Below the pieces are notes generated by a model, which saw nothing but the letters and a program-made list of their open reading frames with translations, made no database searches and was not told the origin of the DNA. From Cenococcum geophilum 1.58 (lineage: Eukaryota; Ascomycota; Dothideomycetes; Gloniales; Gloniaceae), in assembly GCA_001692895.1 (NCBI GenBank), contig KV748180.1:3094195-3158194 (forward strand): a stretch of DNA of 64,000 nucleotides, in the 5' to 3' direction. Below, in pieces: positions 1-11,454 of the stretch; within the stretch, counting starts at the first letter, position 1; each line of letters begins with the position of its first letter. The translations under genes and the position numbers were made by a program.

Positions 1-890
1 AACGTATTATAGTATATATTGCGATGGATACGCCCTAGGGCAAAGTCCGCCTATATACTTTATATAATAATGGGTGCTAAATTAACCTTATTAATTAAGA
101 CGTTGTCCGTAGGTTTAACCTGCCTATACGCTACGCGCTATATTTACGTAAACCTATTATACGTTTCCTTAATAGCAACCAGATAATAATCTAAGATGCC
201 TATAATCTAACGGTCACCACTAGCGACTCCTAGGGTACCCCTCGCACTATCGGCCCACAGTCCTTTTAGGGCGGCTTATTTAATAGTTATAATATAGTTC
301 TTAAATAGGATTGGCTCGCGGAAGCAGATCTATTAATTAGCTTCCGTTCTAGATAGTTTATTTAGGGTACTTTAGACCCTAAACGCCTTTAGATAATTAC
401 CCTTAACGCTTTCCTAGCAAACATTAAGGCTAGCGAAATAGTCTATTTGCTATAGCCGGAAGACTCCTTTTTTATACCAGTTGTAAACATAATAGAGGAC
501 CTGTTATTACTAGTAGCGAGTACCTATATAAACCCTCCGGACGTAGAGACACTAGTTATAAATATAGTAGAGGACCTGCCGTTATTAGCAGCAAGTACCT
601 ATAGAGACCCTCCGGTGCCGACGCAGATCACCTATATATAAGGGGGAGGTGATTAAAACCCTAAAACTATTAAGTATACTACAGTAGAGCTATATACACT
701 CTTAGTGCGAGTATACCTATAAAACGTATATTAGCTATACCCTTCTCTTTACTAGCTCCAAGAAGCACACTACTATGTAATAGTTACTTTAACCTCCGTA
801 GCCCCCGGCCTACTAGATATATATAAGGAGGAAATTAATATCTTCTTTAATAAGCTAGTAAGTATACTACCGCAGAACTCTAAGTACGAC
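1..890 (+). pseudogene. Gypsy A region upstream of RT (gag-pol junction, unresolved)
   Basis: By position this should hold the protease and the linker between gag and RT, but no zinc knuckle or DTG/DSG protease triad could be recognised. An imperfect tandem duplication is visible: the segment near 486-560 is repeated at about 561-635 with a period near 75 bp, so about 25 residues (containing EDLLLL, then EDLPLL) occur twice in frame. The duplication respects codons, which suggests it arose while the element was still coding. No host gene is evident here. Confidence 0.55.
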
Positions 891-2270
891 TATATAATCG
901 ACTTAGAAGAAGGTAAGACGCCACTATAAATTCCCCTCTATAACCTCTTATAAAAAGAGTTATAGATCTTATAGAAGTACCTAGATAGTGCTCTTAAAAA
1001 GGGCTAGATTAGGCCCAGTAAGTCACCTACTAAAGCGCCCATCCTCTTTATGCCGAAAGCAGACGGTATAATACGGCTATACGTCGACTATAGACGTCTA
1101 AATAAGATCACGATTAAAAACCGGTACCCCCTACCGCTAGTTAGCGAACTCTTTAATAGGCTTAGCTATGCGAAGATATTTACAAAGCTGGATCTTTATA
1201 ATGCGTACTATAGGATTTGCATTAAAAAGGGAGACGAATAGAAGACCGTATTTAAAACACGCTATAGTCACTTCAAGTACCTAGTAATGCCCTTTAGTCT
1301 TACTAATACCCCTATAACGTTTTAGAGCTATATTTATAAAGCTCTAGAAACCCTAGTAGATACTATCTACGTGGTTTACCTAGATAATATTCTTATCTAC
1401 TTAAATAATAAGGATAAGCACGTCGAGCACGTTAAGCAGGTACTGCGATAGCTTCGCACTTAGGGCCTATACGCTAAACTATTAAAATGCATCTTTTATA
1501 CTAAGAACGTTGAGTTCCTAGGCTTTATTATTACCCCTAGGGGTATCGTAATAGACCCTAACCACGTAAAAGCTATTAAGGAATGGCCTAAGCCTAAGTT
1601 TTATAGGGACATCTAGGTCTTCCTTAGCTTTGCTAACTTCTATAGGCAATTTATCTAGAACTACTCGGATACTATATACCCCCTACACGTATATCTTATA
1701 TAGGCATATCGCGACCTAACGTTAGATGGGGAGAAGAAGAAGAAGCGTAAGTTAAAAGGGCCTACTAAATAGTATTAACCCTAGTCCTAGCCCGATAACG
1801 CGTAATAGGCGTTCTGTAAGCTACACACTACGTTTATATAGGCTTCTCTACTTCGCCACTTTAACCCTAATCTACCCCTAATAGTAATTACTAACGCTTC
1901 TAACTATACCTATAGCGGTATACTTCTATAGCCTTTAGGGTAGGGAGATTAACCCCACTAGTACCCAATCGCCTATTATAGTTAGAAGCTTACTAGCCTA
2001 AAAGTATAGTATAATACGTATAATAAAGAACTACTCGCTATAGTGCAATACTTTAAGACGTGGTGCTATTACCTTAAATACGCCGCGTATGTAACGCGCG
2101 TGCTTTGCAATTATAATAATTTTAGGTACTTTATAACCACTAAGAGCGTATCTACTTACTAGGCCTAGTACGCTAAGGAACTAGCTAAGTTTAATTTTAA
2201 AATTAAATATAAGCTAGGTAAGATAAATCCTACTAATATACTATCCTAGCGCCTAGATTATACTAAAGGC
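890..2270 (+). pseudogene. Gypsy A reverse transcriptase and RNase H (broken)
   Basis: The RT opens near 895 with the pre-RT segment (DYIIDLEEGK). The longest open stretch, 1050-1241, carries [20 protein letters not shown] and [11 protein letters not shown], the usual gypsy RT blocks. The catalytic box near 1375-1400 reads VVYLDNILIY, the second Asp of YLDD having become Asn. LGFIITPRG and the thumb follow. RNase H starts near 1855 (VITNASNYTYSGILL, Asp to Asn in the first catalytic position) and includes [12 protein letters not shown]. At least a dozen in-frame TAA/TAG codons make it non-functional. Confidence 0.92.
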
Positions 2271-2899
2271 TTTAAAGATAGTAGTAAGAGGACAATCCTT
2301 AATGTTATACTACCTATATTGTAGCAAAAGTTGCGGGTTATAGGCCTTATGGGCGGCCCTAGTGCTACTATACTATACCAGTAAGTAGTATATATATAGT
2401 ATATAAGCGACCCTTATAAACTTAGCGCCGGCGGACCAGAGCGTCCTACTATTCTCTTTAAGACCACTTTAACCGGCCTAATAGCGCTTAACCCTAGGGA
2501 AGACCCCTTAGCCTAGGCTATGGTCCCCTGTAATAACCTAGTAAGTTACCTATATATTATATATTACTTTACTAGCACCAACTTTACGCAGAGTCTTGTG
2601 CTATGGTAAAAGGTAGTAATAGCTACTTTAGCCAAAACGGCGTTTACGGAACACCCCCCTAAGTCACTAGTTAATTTTATTCGCGAAGTATAAAAAAGGG
2701 ACGCCTTTATACGCTTTATATATAATTAGTTAACCTAAAAATAAGTTTTTACTAGTAATAAAGACTATACCCTTAATAATTAAGGACTCCTAAGGTAAAA
2801 TAATAAGGTCTAGGTGCCGAATTACATACTATTATAATAGGAGATCCTTAAGCGGAATTATAACAATCCTATAGACGGCCACTATAGGTTTAACTATAC

Positions 2900-3587
2900 T
2901 TTTAAGGTAATTATATAGAGGTATACTTAAAACAGCCTTACCTAGGACCTCCGCAAATACCTAAATAATTATAATACCTACTAACGCTCTAAATCGCGCC
3001 GCTATAAACCCTATAGTAAGCTGCAGCCTCTTTAGGTCCCCACCTAAGCCTAGCAGCATTATTTACTTAACTTTATTACGGATCTTTTAGAGTCCAAGAC
3101 TCCTAATAGCGTAAAGTATAACTCCGTTCTTATCCTTATAGACCGTTTTATAAAGCTAGTACGCTACTATCTAGTGTATAAGATAATTAATACTACGCAA
3201 CTCGCAGAACTCTTATTTAGAGTCTTTATATAAATAGGGCCTCTAAATAATATTATCTTTAATAGGGGTAGTGTATTTATAAGCGAGTATTAGAGCACTA
3301 TATACTACTATCTCCGCGTTTAACGTAAACTTAGCACNNNATTCTACCTATAGATAGATAGTTAGACGGAGCGTTAGAACTAGGAGCTTAAGGTATACCT
3401 ATATATATTTACAAACTGGGAACAGTCTAATTAGGCCTTCCTACTTAAAGAAGCAGCCTTTACCTATAACTCTAAGGTCTATACTATAACAAAGCATTCC
3501 CCTATTAAGCTTACCTATAACCAGCTACTAAACGTCCTAGACGGCATCTAAGACGCCTAGCAAGGTAGGGAGGGGTTTAAGTCAATA
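2900..3587 (+). pseudogene. Gypsy A integrase, N-terminal and core part (interrupted)
   Basis: Translation gives the DDE integrase core: LILIDRFIKLVRYY near 3120-3160, then the segment with IIFNRGSVF (normally D-RGSxF) and, after three N bases at 3338-3340, the region where gypsy integrases carry HPQTDGQTER. AFTYNSKVYTITKHSP and KLTYNQLLNVLDGI follow. The frame ends at 3587 in the C-terminal segment and continues in the same sense at 35181, showing that element B inserted here. Between the RNase H and this core (about 2270-2900) only degraded tether and H2C2 sequence is expected. Confidence 0.88.
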
Positions 3588-3892
3588 TAAAGGCGCGGAG
3601 AGACTTTAGGGAAAATTTAAAGGAATGATATAAATTCTATTTAAATCTAAGGGTATATAGCTCTCGCTAAAAACAAGACGTTGTATAAAGAAGAGAAGGG
3701 AATAATAAGAGAATTATATAATTGAATAGTTAGGGGCTTAGTGGTCGATACGTGCGTATATATATACGCGGTCTTTAACGGACTTTAGTAAAAGTTAATT
3801 AAGCTAGCAGAATTTAGTTAAAGCGTTAGAATTTATCTATTAAATATTTTACTAAAACATTCCTATTATAACTAGGCTAGTCCTATTATAGT
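3588..3892 (-). repeat. Gypsy B 3' LTR
   Basis: This copy matches 34869-35180 along its length (GGCGCGGAGAGACTTTAGGG near its plus-strand start, CTAGGCTAGTCC near its end). A 110-bp fragment of the same LTR lies at 50080-50190. Differences between copies are mostly C/T and G/A. The TG and CA termini are eroded (TA at both ends of this copy). Confidence 0.85.
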
Positions 3893-3912
3893 ACCCCCCC
3901 TTTTAGCCAAAG
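3893..3912 (-). other. Gypsy B polypurine tract
   Basis: On the minus strand this reads TTGGCTAAAAGGGGGGG directly before the LTR, the expected primer site for plus-strand DNA synthesis. It orients the element as minus-strand. Confidence 0.8.
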
Positions 3913-4700
3913 GTCTAAATAATTTAATTTTAGTTAAGACTTATAACTTATCGCGTGTCGTGTTTTCGCGTTAGGTGGTGGTATAGGATTTTACCAGTTC
4001 TAATTGTTAAGTAGGCCAATTAGGATTTTCTATACCCAGTATAGGAAATTGCTATTAGCTTGGTTAAGGCGGTAAGCTAAACTAATATCTTTGTAATAGG
4101 TCTTAGCAAGGCAAATCTAACTAATTAGATAACTTTAACCGCTGGTTAAAGGTCCTTAATATCTTATATATTATATAATCGTATTATAAACGTTATAACG
4201 TATTTTAAGTTCTTTTTAATTTTAAGCTTCCTGCTATTATGTTTTATATATTTATATTAGGTAGCAGTTGTTTACCTTTATATTATATCTATCTAGCTAA
4301 AGTAGGCCGCAAAGAATAGTCTTTATAGAATTCTTTTACTAGGGAAGGCGCGTTGGTCTTAATCTAGTTATAGGTTTCCTAAGTTTATATTTTATATCCT
4401 TCCCACTTAATAAGAAGTTCGAATTGTTTAGATTATATTTTTTATTGTATATTATTAATCGAGTTAATAAAGTAAGAACTATTACCGTTATTAATAATTA
4501 TAAGAGGTAGCGGTGGCACTTTGCGAGTTATAGGTTTACTTTTTAAGGGTTATAGCAAGTTTCCGTAAAACATTAGATGTATTTTTATCTTAGTTGGTAG
4601 TTTAAGCTTATAAGTATATGGGCTTAGTTTCTTCTTAATTTAATATAGGCCTGTAAACTTCCAGTCTAGTTTCTTTAAGGGTTATTAAGTCTTTAGGTTT
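3913..4700 (-). other. Gypsy B 3' region, no intact gene
   Basis: This stretch lies between the integrase and the 3' LTR of B. The part at about 4010-4150 resembles 36385-36520 in the 3' region of element A (shared CTAACTAATTAGA and GGTTAAAG segments), and a short related piece occurs near 43400-43440 in element G. The three gypsy families therefore share a 3' non-coding module. The C-terminal integrase and any chromodomain should lie at the high-coordinate end but could not be read. Confidence 0.5.
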
Positions 4701-5720
4701 TATATATTTAGGTAAACTATATTACCTTCCTTAAAGTCCCACGCGGGAGCTTATCCTTTATTTATATACCATTCCTATACTATTTAAGCGTACGCTAATT
4801 TACTTTATAATAGTTCCGTTAACTACTTTATTTAATTAGCGAAGTTATATGCGTTAATTAGTTAAATCCTCTTAATTATAGGTCCTGTTATATTAATTTT
4901 GGGTTATAGTTTAAATCTAAGTTAAGGGTCTTATCTGTAGGTTGCGTAAAACGGTATTATATCTATTAATTTATTCCTTATATTATTTGCAGTAAATTTA
5001 GCTAAAGGTAGCCACTTTTCCTAGTTATCTTGTAGGTAGGAGCAGTATATTTATAGGTATTATTCTATAATTATGTTTGCAATTTTAGTTTAACTATCTA
5101 TCTCCGGATAAAATATAGTTAAGAGTTGTATTTATATACTTAATTATTTATATAGGGCTTATTAGAAGTCTAAAACAAGCTAGCTTCTATAGTTGGATAT
5201 TATTAAATTAGGAAGTCCGTATAGCTTAAAGACGTACTTAATAAAATATTTGGCTACCAATATTGCATTAATTAAGTCTATAGGAATTATATATCGCATT
5301 TTTATAAGACGGTTAATAACTACCATAATATTTATAAACCTATTACTATTAGGTAGGTCGACTATAAAGTTGATTAAAATATCTCGCTATCTTTATATTG
5401 GAATTGGCAATAGTTAAAGTACTCCTTACTTCTTTATATAAGAGGTCTTCCTACGTACGCACATTTTGTATACTTAAACGTATTTTCGTATATAGTTATA
5501 CATTATAGGCTAGTAATATACTTGTTGGATAATCTTATAGGTCTTTATATAGCTAGGGTGCCCTACTATAGGGGAATCGTGTATAAATTTAAGTATCTTA
5601 AATTGTAAGGGTTTAGAATTTGGGACTACTATCTTCTATTAATAGTATAACCAATTATTACGGATTTTGTATTTAGCGAGTATAATATTCTTATATTGCC
5701 GTTTCCCTATTTAAATTACT
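4700..5720 (-). pseudogene. Gypsy B integrase (broken)
   Basis: Translated on the minus strand, about 5420-5190 gives the integrase core: INFIVDLPNSN, IMVVINRLIKMRYIIPID (second catalytic region, D to N), KYVFKLYGLPNLIISNYRS (normally DRGS), then LVLDF. The plus-strand open frame at 5193-5417 is a shadow of this conserved segment. The N-terminal zinc-binding part should lie near 5500-5700. Premature stops interrupt the frame. Confidence 0.85.
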
Positions 5721-5849
5721 TTTATTATATCTACTATCTAGGGGTCGTTCTTATATTTATGCTTTATTAATTTCTCGATTTCTATATTCTACTTATTAAT
5801 TTCCGATTTATTCCTATTAAGCTTTATATTTAAAAATATAGGGTGTAGT

Positions 5850-7299
5850 TTCTTAAAGCGTTTAGGGGGTAGTAAAATTCGTAATTAATTTATAATCCGT
5901 TTATTAAAGGCGCTTATAAGTAAGTCCTATAATTATTATATTAATAAATTAGGCTTCTAATTAAGTTTACTAGGTTAGTACGTAATCTTAAAGTTAAATT
6001 ATAAGAGGTATTCGGCCTAATAAATTTAGCGCTACGTTAATTGCTTTATAGTTATAAAGTACTACAGGTTTTTATGGTCCGTTAATACGCGTATTAGGAA
6101 TAATAATTCTTTAAGTTCTAAATACCATTATTTAAAGCATCTAATAATTATAAGTAGTTCCTTATTATATATCTTATAGTTTAATTTAGTAGGAGTAAGT
6201 TTCTAGGAGAGAAAGGCTACTAGGCGCAGCTCGCCGTTCTTGTTATGTTGTGATAATGTTCCTTCTGGTATATAATTAGACGAGTCTGTTTTAATAATAA
6301 TATATTTAAGGTCCGGATTAAAGTGGGTGAGAATTAAAGTAGTTGTAAAATAATATTTTAGGTCGTTAAAAGCTTGTTTATATTTAATAGTCTATTTAAA
6401 TCTTATATTCTTCTATATTAAGTTTATTAATAGCTAAACAATTTTTAAGAAGTGATTAATAAATTAATAGTAGAAATTTGCAAATTCTAAAAATCCTTAG
6501 ATATTTTATATACTACTAGGACTTTAATTCCGTTATAGGATATAATTAGGCCTAAGTACGTGACTTTGGACGTATAGAACTTGCATTTCTTAATATCGTA
6601 TTATAAGCCCGTATCTTATAGGCGTTTAAACACTATTTAGACGTGTTTCTAATACTTAGAAAGCGAAGATAAATAGATTAAAATATTATTAATATACGCG
6701 GTAATAAATATATTAAGGAATTAGCGAAGCGTATTATTAACGTATTACTAAAATATACTGGGACTATTCTTTACACTAAATAGTATTACTAGGTATTTAA
6801 AAAGTCCCTATTATATATAGAAAGCTATATACTTTTTAGCTCCTTTGTAAATACGGATTTAATTAAAGGTAGTAACTACGTTAAGCTTTATAAAGTATTA
6901 TACTTTCGCTAAGTAGTTAAGCGTTTCTTAAAGTAGAGGAATTGGATATTAGTTTTAAATTATAATTATATTTAGGGCTTAATAATTAATATAGAACCTT
7001 AAGCCTCCTCTAGGTTTCTTAATAAATAGTATAGGTAAAGTAAATAGTAATTAACTAGGGTAAATAAATCCTTTCTCTAGGTGCTCTTTAAGGTATTATT
7101 ATATTACTAGTAGCTCTTCTTGTAATATACTATATAATAGGCCGAACTTTGGCGTTATACTAGGTTTAAGTTCTATTTTAAAATTGTGCTTGTCTTAATG
7201 CGGGGGTAGTTAGTTTATAAATTGTTTCTTAAACGTATTAATTAGATTGTGATATATTTTAGGTATAAGAGGTTAGGGGTTAATATATTACTTTAGTTT
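5850..7299 (-). pseudogene. Gypsy B RT and RNase H (broken)
   Basis: RNase H lies near 6060-6400 on the minus strand: [41 protein letters not shown] and LTDHKNL are readable. RT runs from about 7240 down to 6400. Its start shows FKIELKPSITPKFG and YLKEHLEKGFIYPS, and the catalytic box near 6668-6705 reads AYINNILIYL for YVDDILIY. The domain is cut at 7299 by copia C, and the upstream remainder continues at 24551. Confidence 0.87.
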
Positions 7300-7304
7300 T
7301 AACG

Positions 7305-7458
7305 TATTGGTAACACAGGGTAAATTACCAATACTACTCGAGTAGATATAGTGATGGAAAAGCTTATTAATCTAGATAGGGGAGGGTAAGGAACTTAAGG
7401 TTCCTCACCACGCTAGTGCCGCGACGGCACGTGACGGCAAGTTGCCTCATTCCTAATA
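7305..7458 (-). repeat. Copia C 3' LTR (shorter copy)
   Basis: The ends read TATTGGTAAC and TTCCTAATA, RIP-eroded forms of TGTT...AACA. Compared with its partner at 24352-24545 (194 bp) this copy is 154 bp. It lacks about 40 bp made of two near-20-bp units of the type CACGTGACGGCAA...GC, so the LTRs differ in the copy number of a short tandem repeat. Confidence 0.88.
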
Positions 7459-7690
7459 CTAGTAACTCTTCTTTTATGGTTGCTATTTATATACAAATAG
7501 ATAGTATGCGATAATACAATAGTAGGCAGAATATAGCAGAATTTGGTAGGTAATACGCCTTATTTTACTAACCCGGACTTCTACTAACTAATCATAATTT
7601 TCCATCCCTAGGATGGAAAATCGCTATTGGCTCGCTTACTACTAGCGCCTTAGCGGCCCTCGCCGTATTTTCTACTTCCTCTTAACCTAA
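7459..7690 (-). other. Copia C 3' end of internal region
   Basis: Next to the LTR the minus strand reads AAAAGAAGAG before CTAG, a weak polypurine tract. It includes a GCAGAATATAGCAGAATTTGG segment also seen in the G-family LTRs. No coding sequence was recognised. Confidence 0.45.
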
Positions 7691-8270
7691 CCTTTAACTT
7701 ATATACGTAGAGTATTTATATTAACAAACGTCTCTAGTGCCTTATTTAGGTTTAGCTTTGTTATTATATCTACTAGGTTATCTTGGCTATTAATCTATTA
7801 AATCTTAAAGAGTTCTTAACGCTTATAAGATTGCTATAGTGCCATAATATTAATTATAAGGCGCTTCTCCTTTATAGTACTAAGCTTAACTAAATACTTA
7901 TAGAGGGAATATAAGTTAGTGTATATGATTATAGGGATAATAGGGAGTTTAAGTTAATCTATAATTATCTTTAAGGTAGTTCTAATTGTAATTACTATGT
8001 TAACTCCGCTAGCTATTCTATATATTTCTAACGCTAGAACGCTTTAAGTAACGCGCTTATTTTTAGTTAAGCTTTAATAGATAAGGTTACCGTAGATTAT
8101 AAAGTTATTCTCTCTAGTAGATTTGTTTGTAATAATAATCTTATATTCTAGCTAAGAGCTAAAATCTTTATTATTTACGAACGACCTATTAACAAATACG
8201 AAGAGCTTAGCGGTAGGAAGGTTAATAGGCATATAAAGTAGTCCCCAATTAAGATAGTTTATTTACTAAA
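7690..8270 (-). pseudogene. Copia C RNase H (broken)
   Basis: The minus strand gives a copia-type RNase H: KLFVFVNRSFVNNKDFSS (D to N in the first catalytic motif), STKNKRVT, LALEIYRIASGVNIVI, IYTNLYSLYKYLVKL, then RWINxQDNxVD and ITKLNLNKAL, matching the usual ending of copia pol. Several stops are present. It lies directly upstream of the 3' LTR, as expected for copia. Confidence 0.87.
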
Positions 8271-9450
8271 AAAGGCGCTTATTTAGGGCAAGAACGTTAT
8301 CCTTAGTTAGTTCTTAGTGTTAAGCGGTAATAGAGAGATTAAAGGAAGCCTTAGATTAACAGATAGAAGCAATATAAGCTCCGCAAGCGCGTTACTCCAT
8401 ATATCCTTACTTTAGAGAATTAATGTTAATAACATTAATCTTCTTACCTTAGCCCTTCTGGCGTAAAGCAATAAACTCCTTATTTAGGGAGAGGATGCAT
8501 CTATTAAAGAGTAATAGTGTTATTAAATTAAGTCTTTCCTTTGGCTTTACTATAAGATTTGCCTTTACTAGCTTATCTTCTTTAAGAGTTAAAAATTAGT
8601 CGTCTCCTAAGATAATTATATTGTTAGTTTATATGCCAATAATTCTAAATGGGGTTCCCGTAGTTATAATAAGGAAGTAGGGATCGAATATAGAAGTGGT
8701 TATTAAAAGCTTCTCTTTATAGTATTTACTATAAGTAGCCTACTAATAGGTTCCTGCCTCCGCGATTCTATATAATAGCTTAAGCATAACTATAATTGTA
8801 TCTTCGGGATATTGGTGGCGAATTTACTCTAGAAGATATACTAATATTAAGCGCTAAAGGTGCGTCTCTAATTAGGTATAGGCTTAAGTAATATCTTATA
8901 ATAAACTACTATTCCGTTCTTTATTAAGGAGGGAGCTAGTGTAATAATAACTTACTAACTAGCTCGTTGTATTATCGGAGATTGCGTAAAAATCGTCTCC
9001 TTGCCGTTATTATTATAGCCTTAGATAATAAGCCTTAATTTCTTAAATAGGGCGTTAGTAGCTTTACCCTTAATCTTATTAACTATTCTTAACTTAAAGA
9101 TGCGAACTCTATTATACTTAGTAGGGTTATACTTCTCGAATTTAAAGACTCCTCTTACGATAAGACCGTCGATCTCCCGCTTATTAGATGCTTAGAAGGG
9201 GGCTCCTAAAGTTATAATACGACCTTCCTTTTAGAGCTGTTTTGCGAGCTTAAAGTTAGCCTTTTCTTTAGCTGTTATAAAGGTTATTCATAACTTAACT
9301 CTACTCTTAATAGCGGCAATAAATTGCTCTTTAAAATTAATAAGATATTAGCAATTTTATAATCCCTTTAGGCGGCCTCTACCGCGTTATAGTTGCGGTA
9401 TATCTACTATAATTATATTAGGATTATAGTCGCCTTCTAGGGTATCTTCT
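8270..9450 (-). pseudogene. Copia C reverse transcriptase (broken)
   Basis: The RT is strongly eroded. Near 8600-8645 the minus strand reads TNNIIILGDD after a stop where Gln is expected. This corresponds to the QTDDTIILGD form of the catalytic box found in one fungal copia lineage, instead of YVDD. Downstream KEDKLVKANLIVKPKERL and NRCILSLNKEFIALRQKG are readable. The assignment depends on this box and on its place between integrase and RNase H. Confidence 0.75.
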
Positions 9451-10545
9451 AGGGCATTCTGCAGAGGCTTAGAACTGTTATCTTTATAGTAAGGCTTAAT
9501 AACAGTTAAACGGAATTAGGTGGGTCCGTGAGGCATCTAAATAGTATAAGTTTAACTATTAATTATAATGAGTTTATATAGGCCTAACTATCCTCCCTTT
9601 TTACGCTATACGCGTACCTTAGACTGGAGTAGTAGATTAAGCGTAGTTAAGGTGTTTAGACCATTTCTTATTTCTAGTGCGTCGTTAACCTATTACGTGG
9701 CGTAGAGACGTCGTACCTCTTTTATTACCTTGCGAATAGCCTTAGCTTATTACGTAATGGATAAAGATAGTAGAGAATTATTAGTTATTTAAGGGTAGGC
9801 ACTAAAGACTAGCAATATAGGCATAAGCCCATTTAGGCTAGCAGAATTGTTAACAGCCTTAACAGCCATCTATAGGATAAGCTCTTCGCTAGCGCCTTCT
9901 AGTTCCGAAGAAATAATTTTATATACTTGGCGTAATAGCGTGTAATATTATTCTACTTTTCCGATACTATTGTGTGCCTTAATAGGGACTTCCTTAACCT
10001 TAATTTCCATTACCTTTACCTATTGCCGAAACTCTGTAGATAAGAAGTTCCTTCCTAACTTAATTAGGGGGTCCTAGGTAAATATTAATCTAGTATAATT
10101 AAAGAGTATCCTATGCGTTCCTAGCTAATATATCCTTTAGGAAACGTGCGGCTTAAAAGAAGGTTAAGAGGTTAATAACTTAGAGTACTAGCTTGCCGCT
10201 AAAATATATAATGTCTATAATAATACAGAAGTTAAAGTTATAGTTATCTTTAAGGGTAAACTTAAATCGGCTAGGGGACTTTTAGTTTATTTGGTAGTAA
10301 TAATAGTACTTTATAAGATACTTAATCGCCTTAACCTTAACCTTATAACCTACTCGCTAAAGAACCCTAAGTAGTTAGTGAACGGATAGGTAGCTAAAAT
10401 AATGGTGTAGTTAACGTAGCTCTAACTTGGTTAAGTGGCTTTAAGTAATGCTCCTTTCTGGCTATTAAAGGAGCAACTAAGGGTAACCCTACTTGCGTAT
10501 AACGGGCATCTAATTATCTCCTTAAATGAGTATATTCTTAAGGTT
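9450..10545 (-). pseudogene. Copia C integrase (broken)
   Basis: A long well-conserved minus-strand stretch reads EFRQQVKVMEIKVKEVPI, then AHNSVGKVEQYYTLLRQVYK, ISSELEGASEELILQMAVKA, LNGLIPILLVFSAYPQI, SITQRAKAIRKVIKEVRRLY, NDALEMRNGPNT and LGPYKLI. This is the catalytic core and C-terminal part of a fungal copia integrase (NSVGKVERYH around the third catalytic Glu). Only scattered stops occur, so the segment is easier to read than the RT. Confidence 0.88.
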
Positions 10546-10559
10546 ATTAAGCTTAACGC

Positions 10560-11066
10560 CTAATTTATCTATATTTTAGATGTAGAATAGAAACGGGGTG
10601 TTTATGGGGATAATGTAGAAAGTAATACGTCCTAATGGGGTTTTGACCTTAATTATACCAAAAGAGATTGTAGTACCCTTGCTAAAGTAAATTGTATATT
10701 GGCCTGCCGTTAATTAGTTGATTTAAATAGAGCCATTAAGCTGCTAAAGAGCTTAAACTTAAGGTTCTTCTGCTATAGATACTCCTGCGGCTCTGGTATC
10801 TGGTATAATACTATAGAAGATATTTGCTAAGTATCTATCGTTAAAGGAGAATACGGAACTCTCCCTTAGCTTATTAAAGATATCTAACTTTATAACAGAA
10901 TGGAGCGTAGATTAGTTATTAAGGATAGCAACGGTTTATATGCTATTTACCTTACTATACTCGGTAAAGTATTAGTTGGGAAAGTAGTCCTTAATTTCTA
11001 TATCTATAAGTAGCTGTTTAGCCTTATTAACCTTACCCTTAAGATCTTTTACACCTTTATATTAAA
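10560..11066 (-). pseudogene. Copia C protease (broken)
   Basis: Near 10950-10560 the minus strand gives FNDRYLANIFYSIIPDTRAA, then GVSIAEEP, QLNGSI, TAGQYTIYFSKGT, GIIKVKTPLGRITFYIIPIN and TPFLFYI. DTRAA corresponds to the aspartic protease triad DTGAA with Gly to Arg. The frame upstream is cut by gypsy E at 11072. Confidence 0.85.
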
Positions 11067-11071
11067 CTAGG

Positions 11072-11420
11072 TGTCACGGGACACCCTCGTGACACCTTAC
11101 ACACGTTCACCTGTTTCCACCGACTTAGCAATTAAAGACTAACCGCGAAATGGCAATCTAACGGCAATCTACGGTATTCTGCCATATTCTGCCAAGTTCC
11201 ACTAAATTTTACCAAGTTCTGCTAGGACTACAACCTAAACCCTATTCTGCCCTATATACGTATTAACTAAGCAACTAAGTTAAAGATATATGCCCTTTCT
11301 TCCCGTTTTCCTACCTTCTTTCCTTACGTAACGTCTTAACCTCCTTATACAGTTTATATATATAGCTTAATAATATCTACCTTGCTATATATTATCGCCG
11401 CTTATACTCACTCCGTGGCA
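11072..11420 (+). repeat. Gypsy E 5' LTR
   Basis: It begins TGTCACGGGACACCCTCG and ends CTCCGTGGCA. It aligns over its length with 22063-22433; the 3' copy has one extra unit of a short TAACGGCAATC-type repeat. Differences are chiefly C/T and G/A, as RIP would give. Confidence 0.9.
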
Positions 11421-11454
11421 CTACGTTGCGTTAACTTTATATACCACCTCTAAA

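Larger units (their letters stand above)
1..3587 (+). mobile_element. Gypsy element A, left part (RIP-degraded)
   Basis: This is the pol region of a Ty3/gypsy LTR retrotransposon on the plus strand, in the order reverse transcriptase, RNase H, integrase. Its 5' LTR and gag lie left of the window. The reading frame stops abruptly at 3587, inside the C-terminal integrase, where the LTR of element B begins. It resumes at 35181 with the rest of the integrase and a chromodomain, so 31.6 kb of later insertions separate the two halves. Stops are frequent and nearly all TAA or TAG. The family assignment rests on the RT and integrase motifs and is secure. Confidence 0.9.

Noticed and set aside
5193..5417. 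Plus-strand 74-aa frame
   Set aside because: It is antisense to the conserved integrase core of gypsy B, which reads clearly on the minus strand.
7305..7458. Independent solo LTR at 7305-7458
   Set aside because: Its own flanks do not match, whereas its left flank and the right flank of the LTR at 24352-24545 are both TAACG, so the two are the ends of one element.
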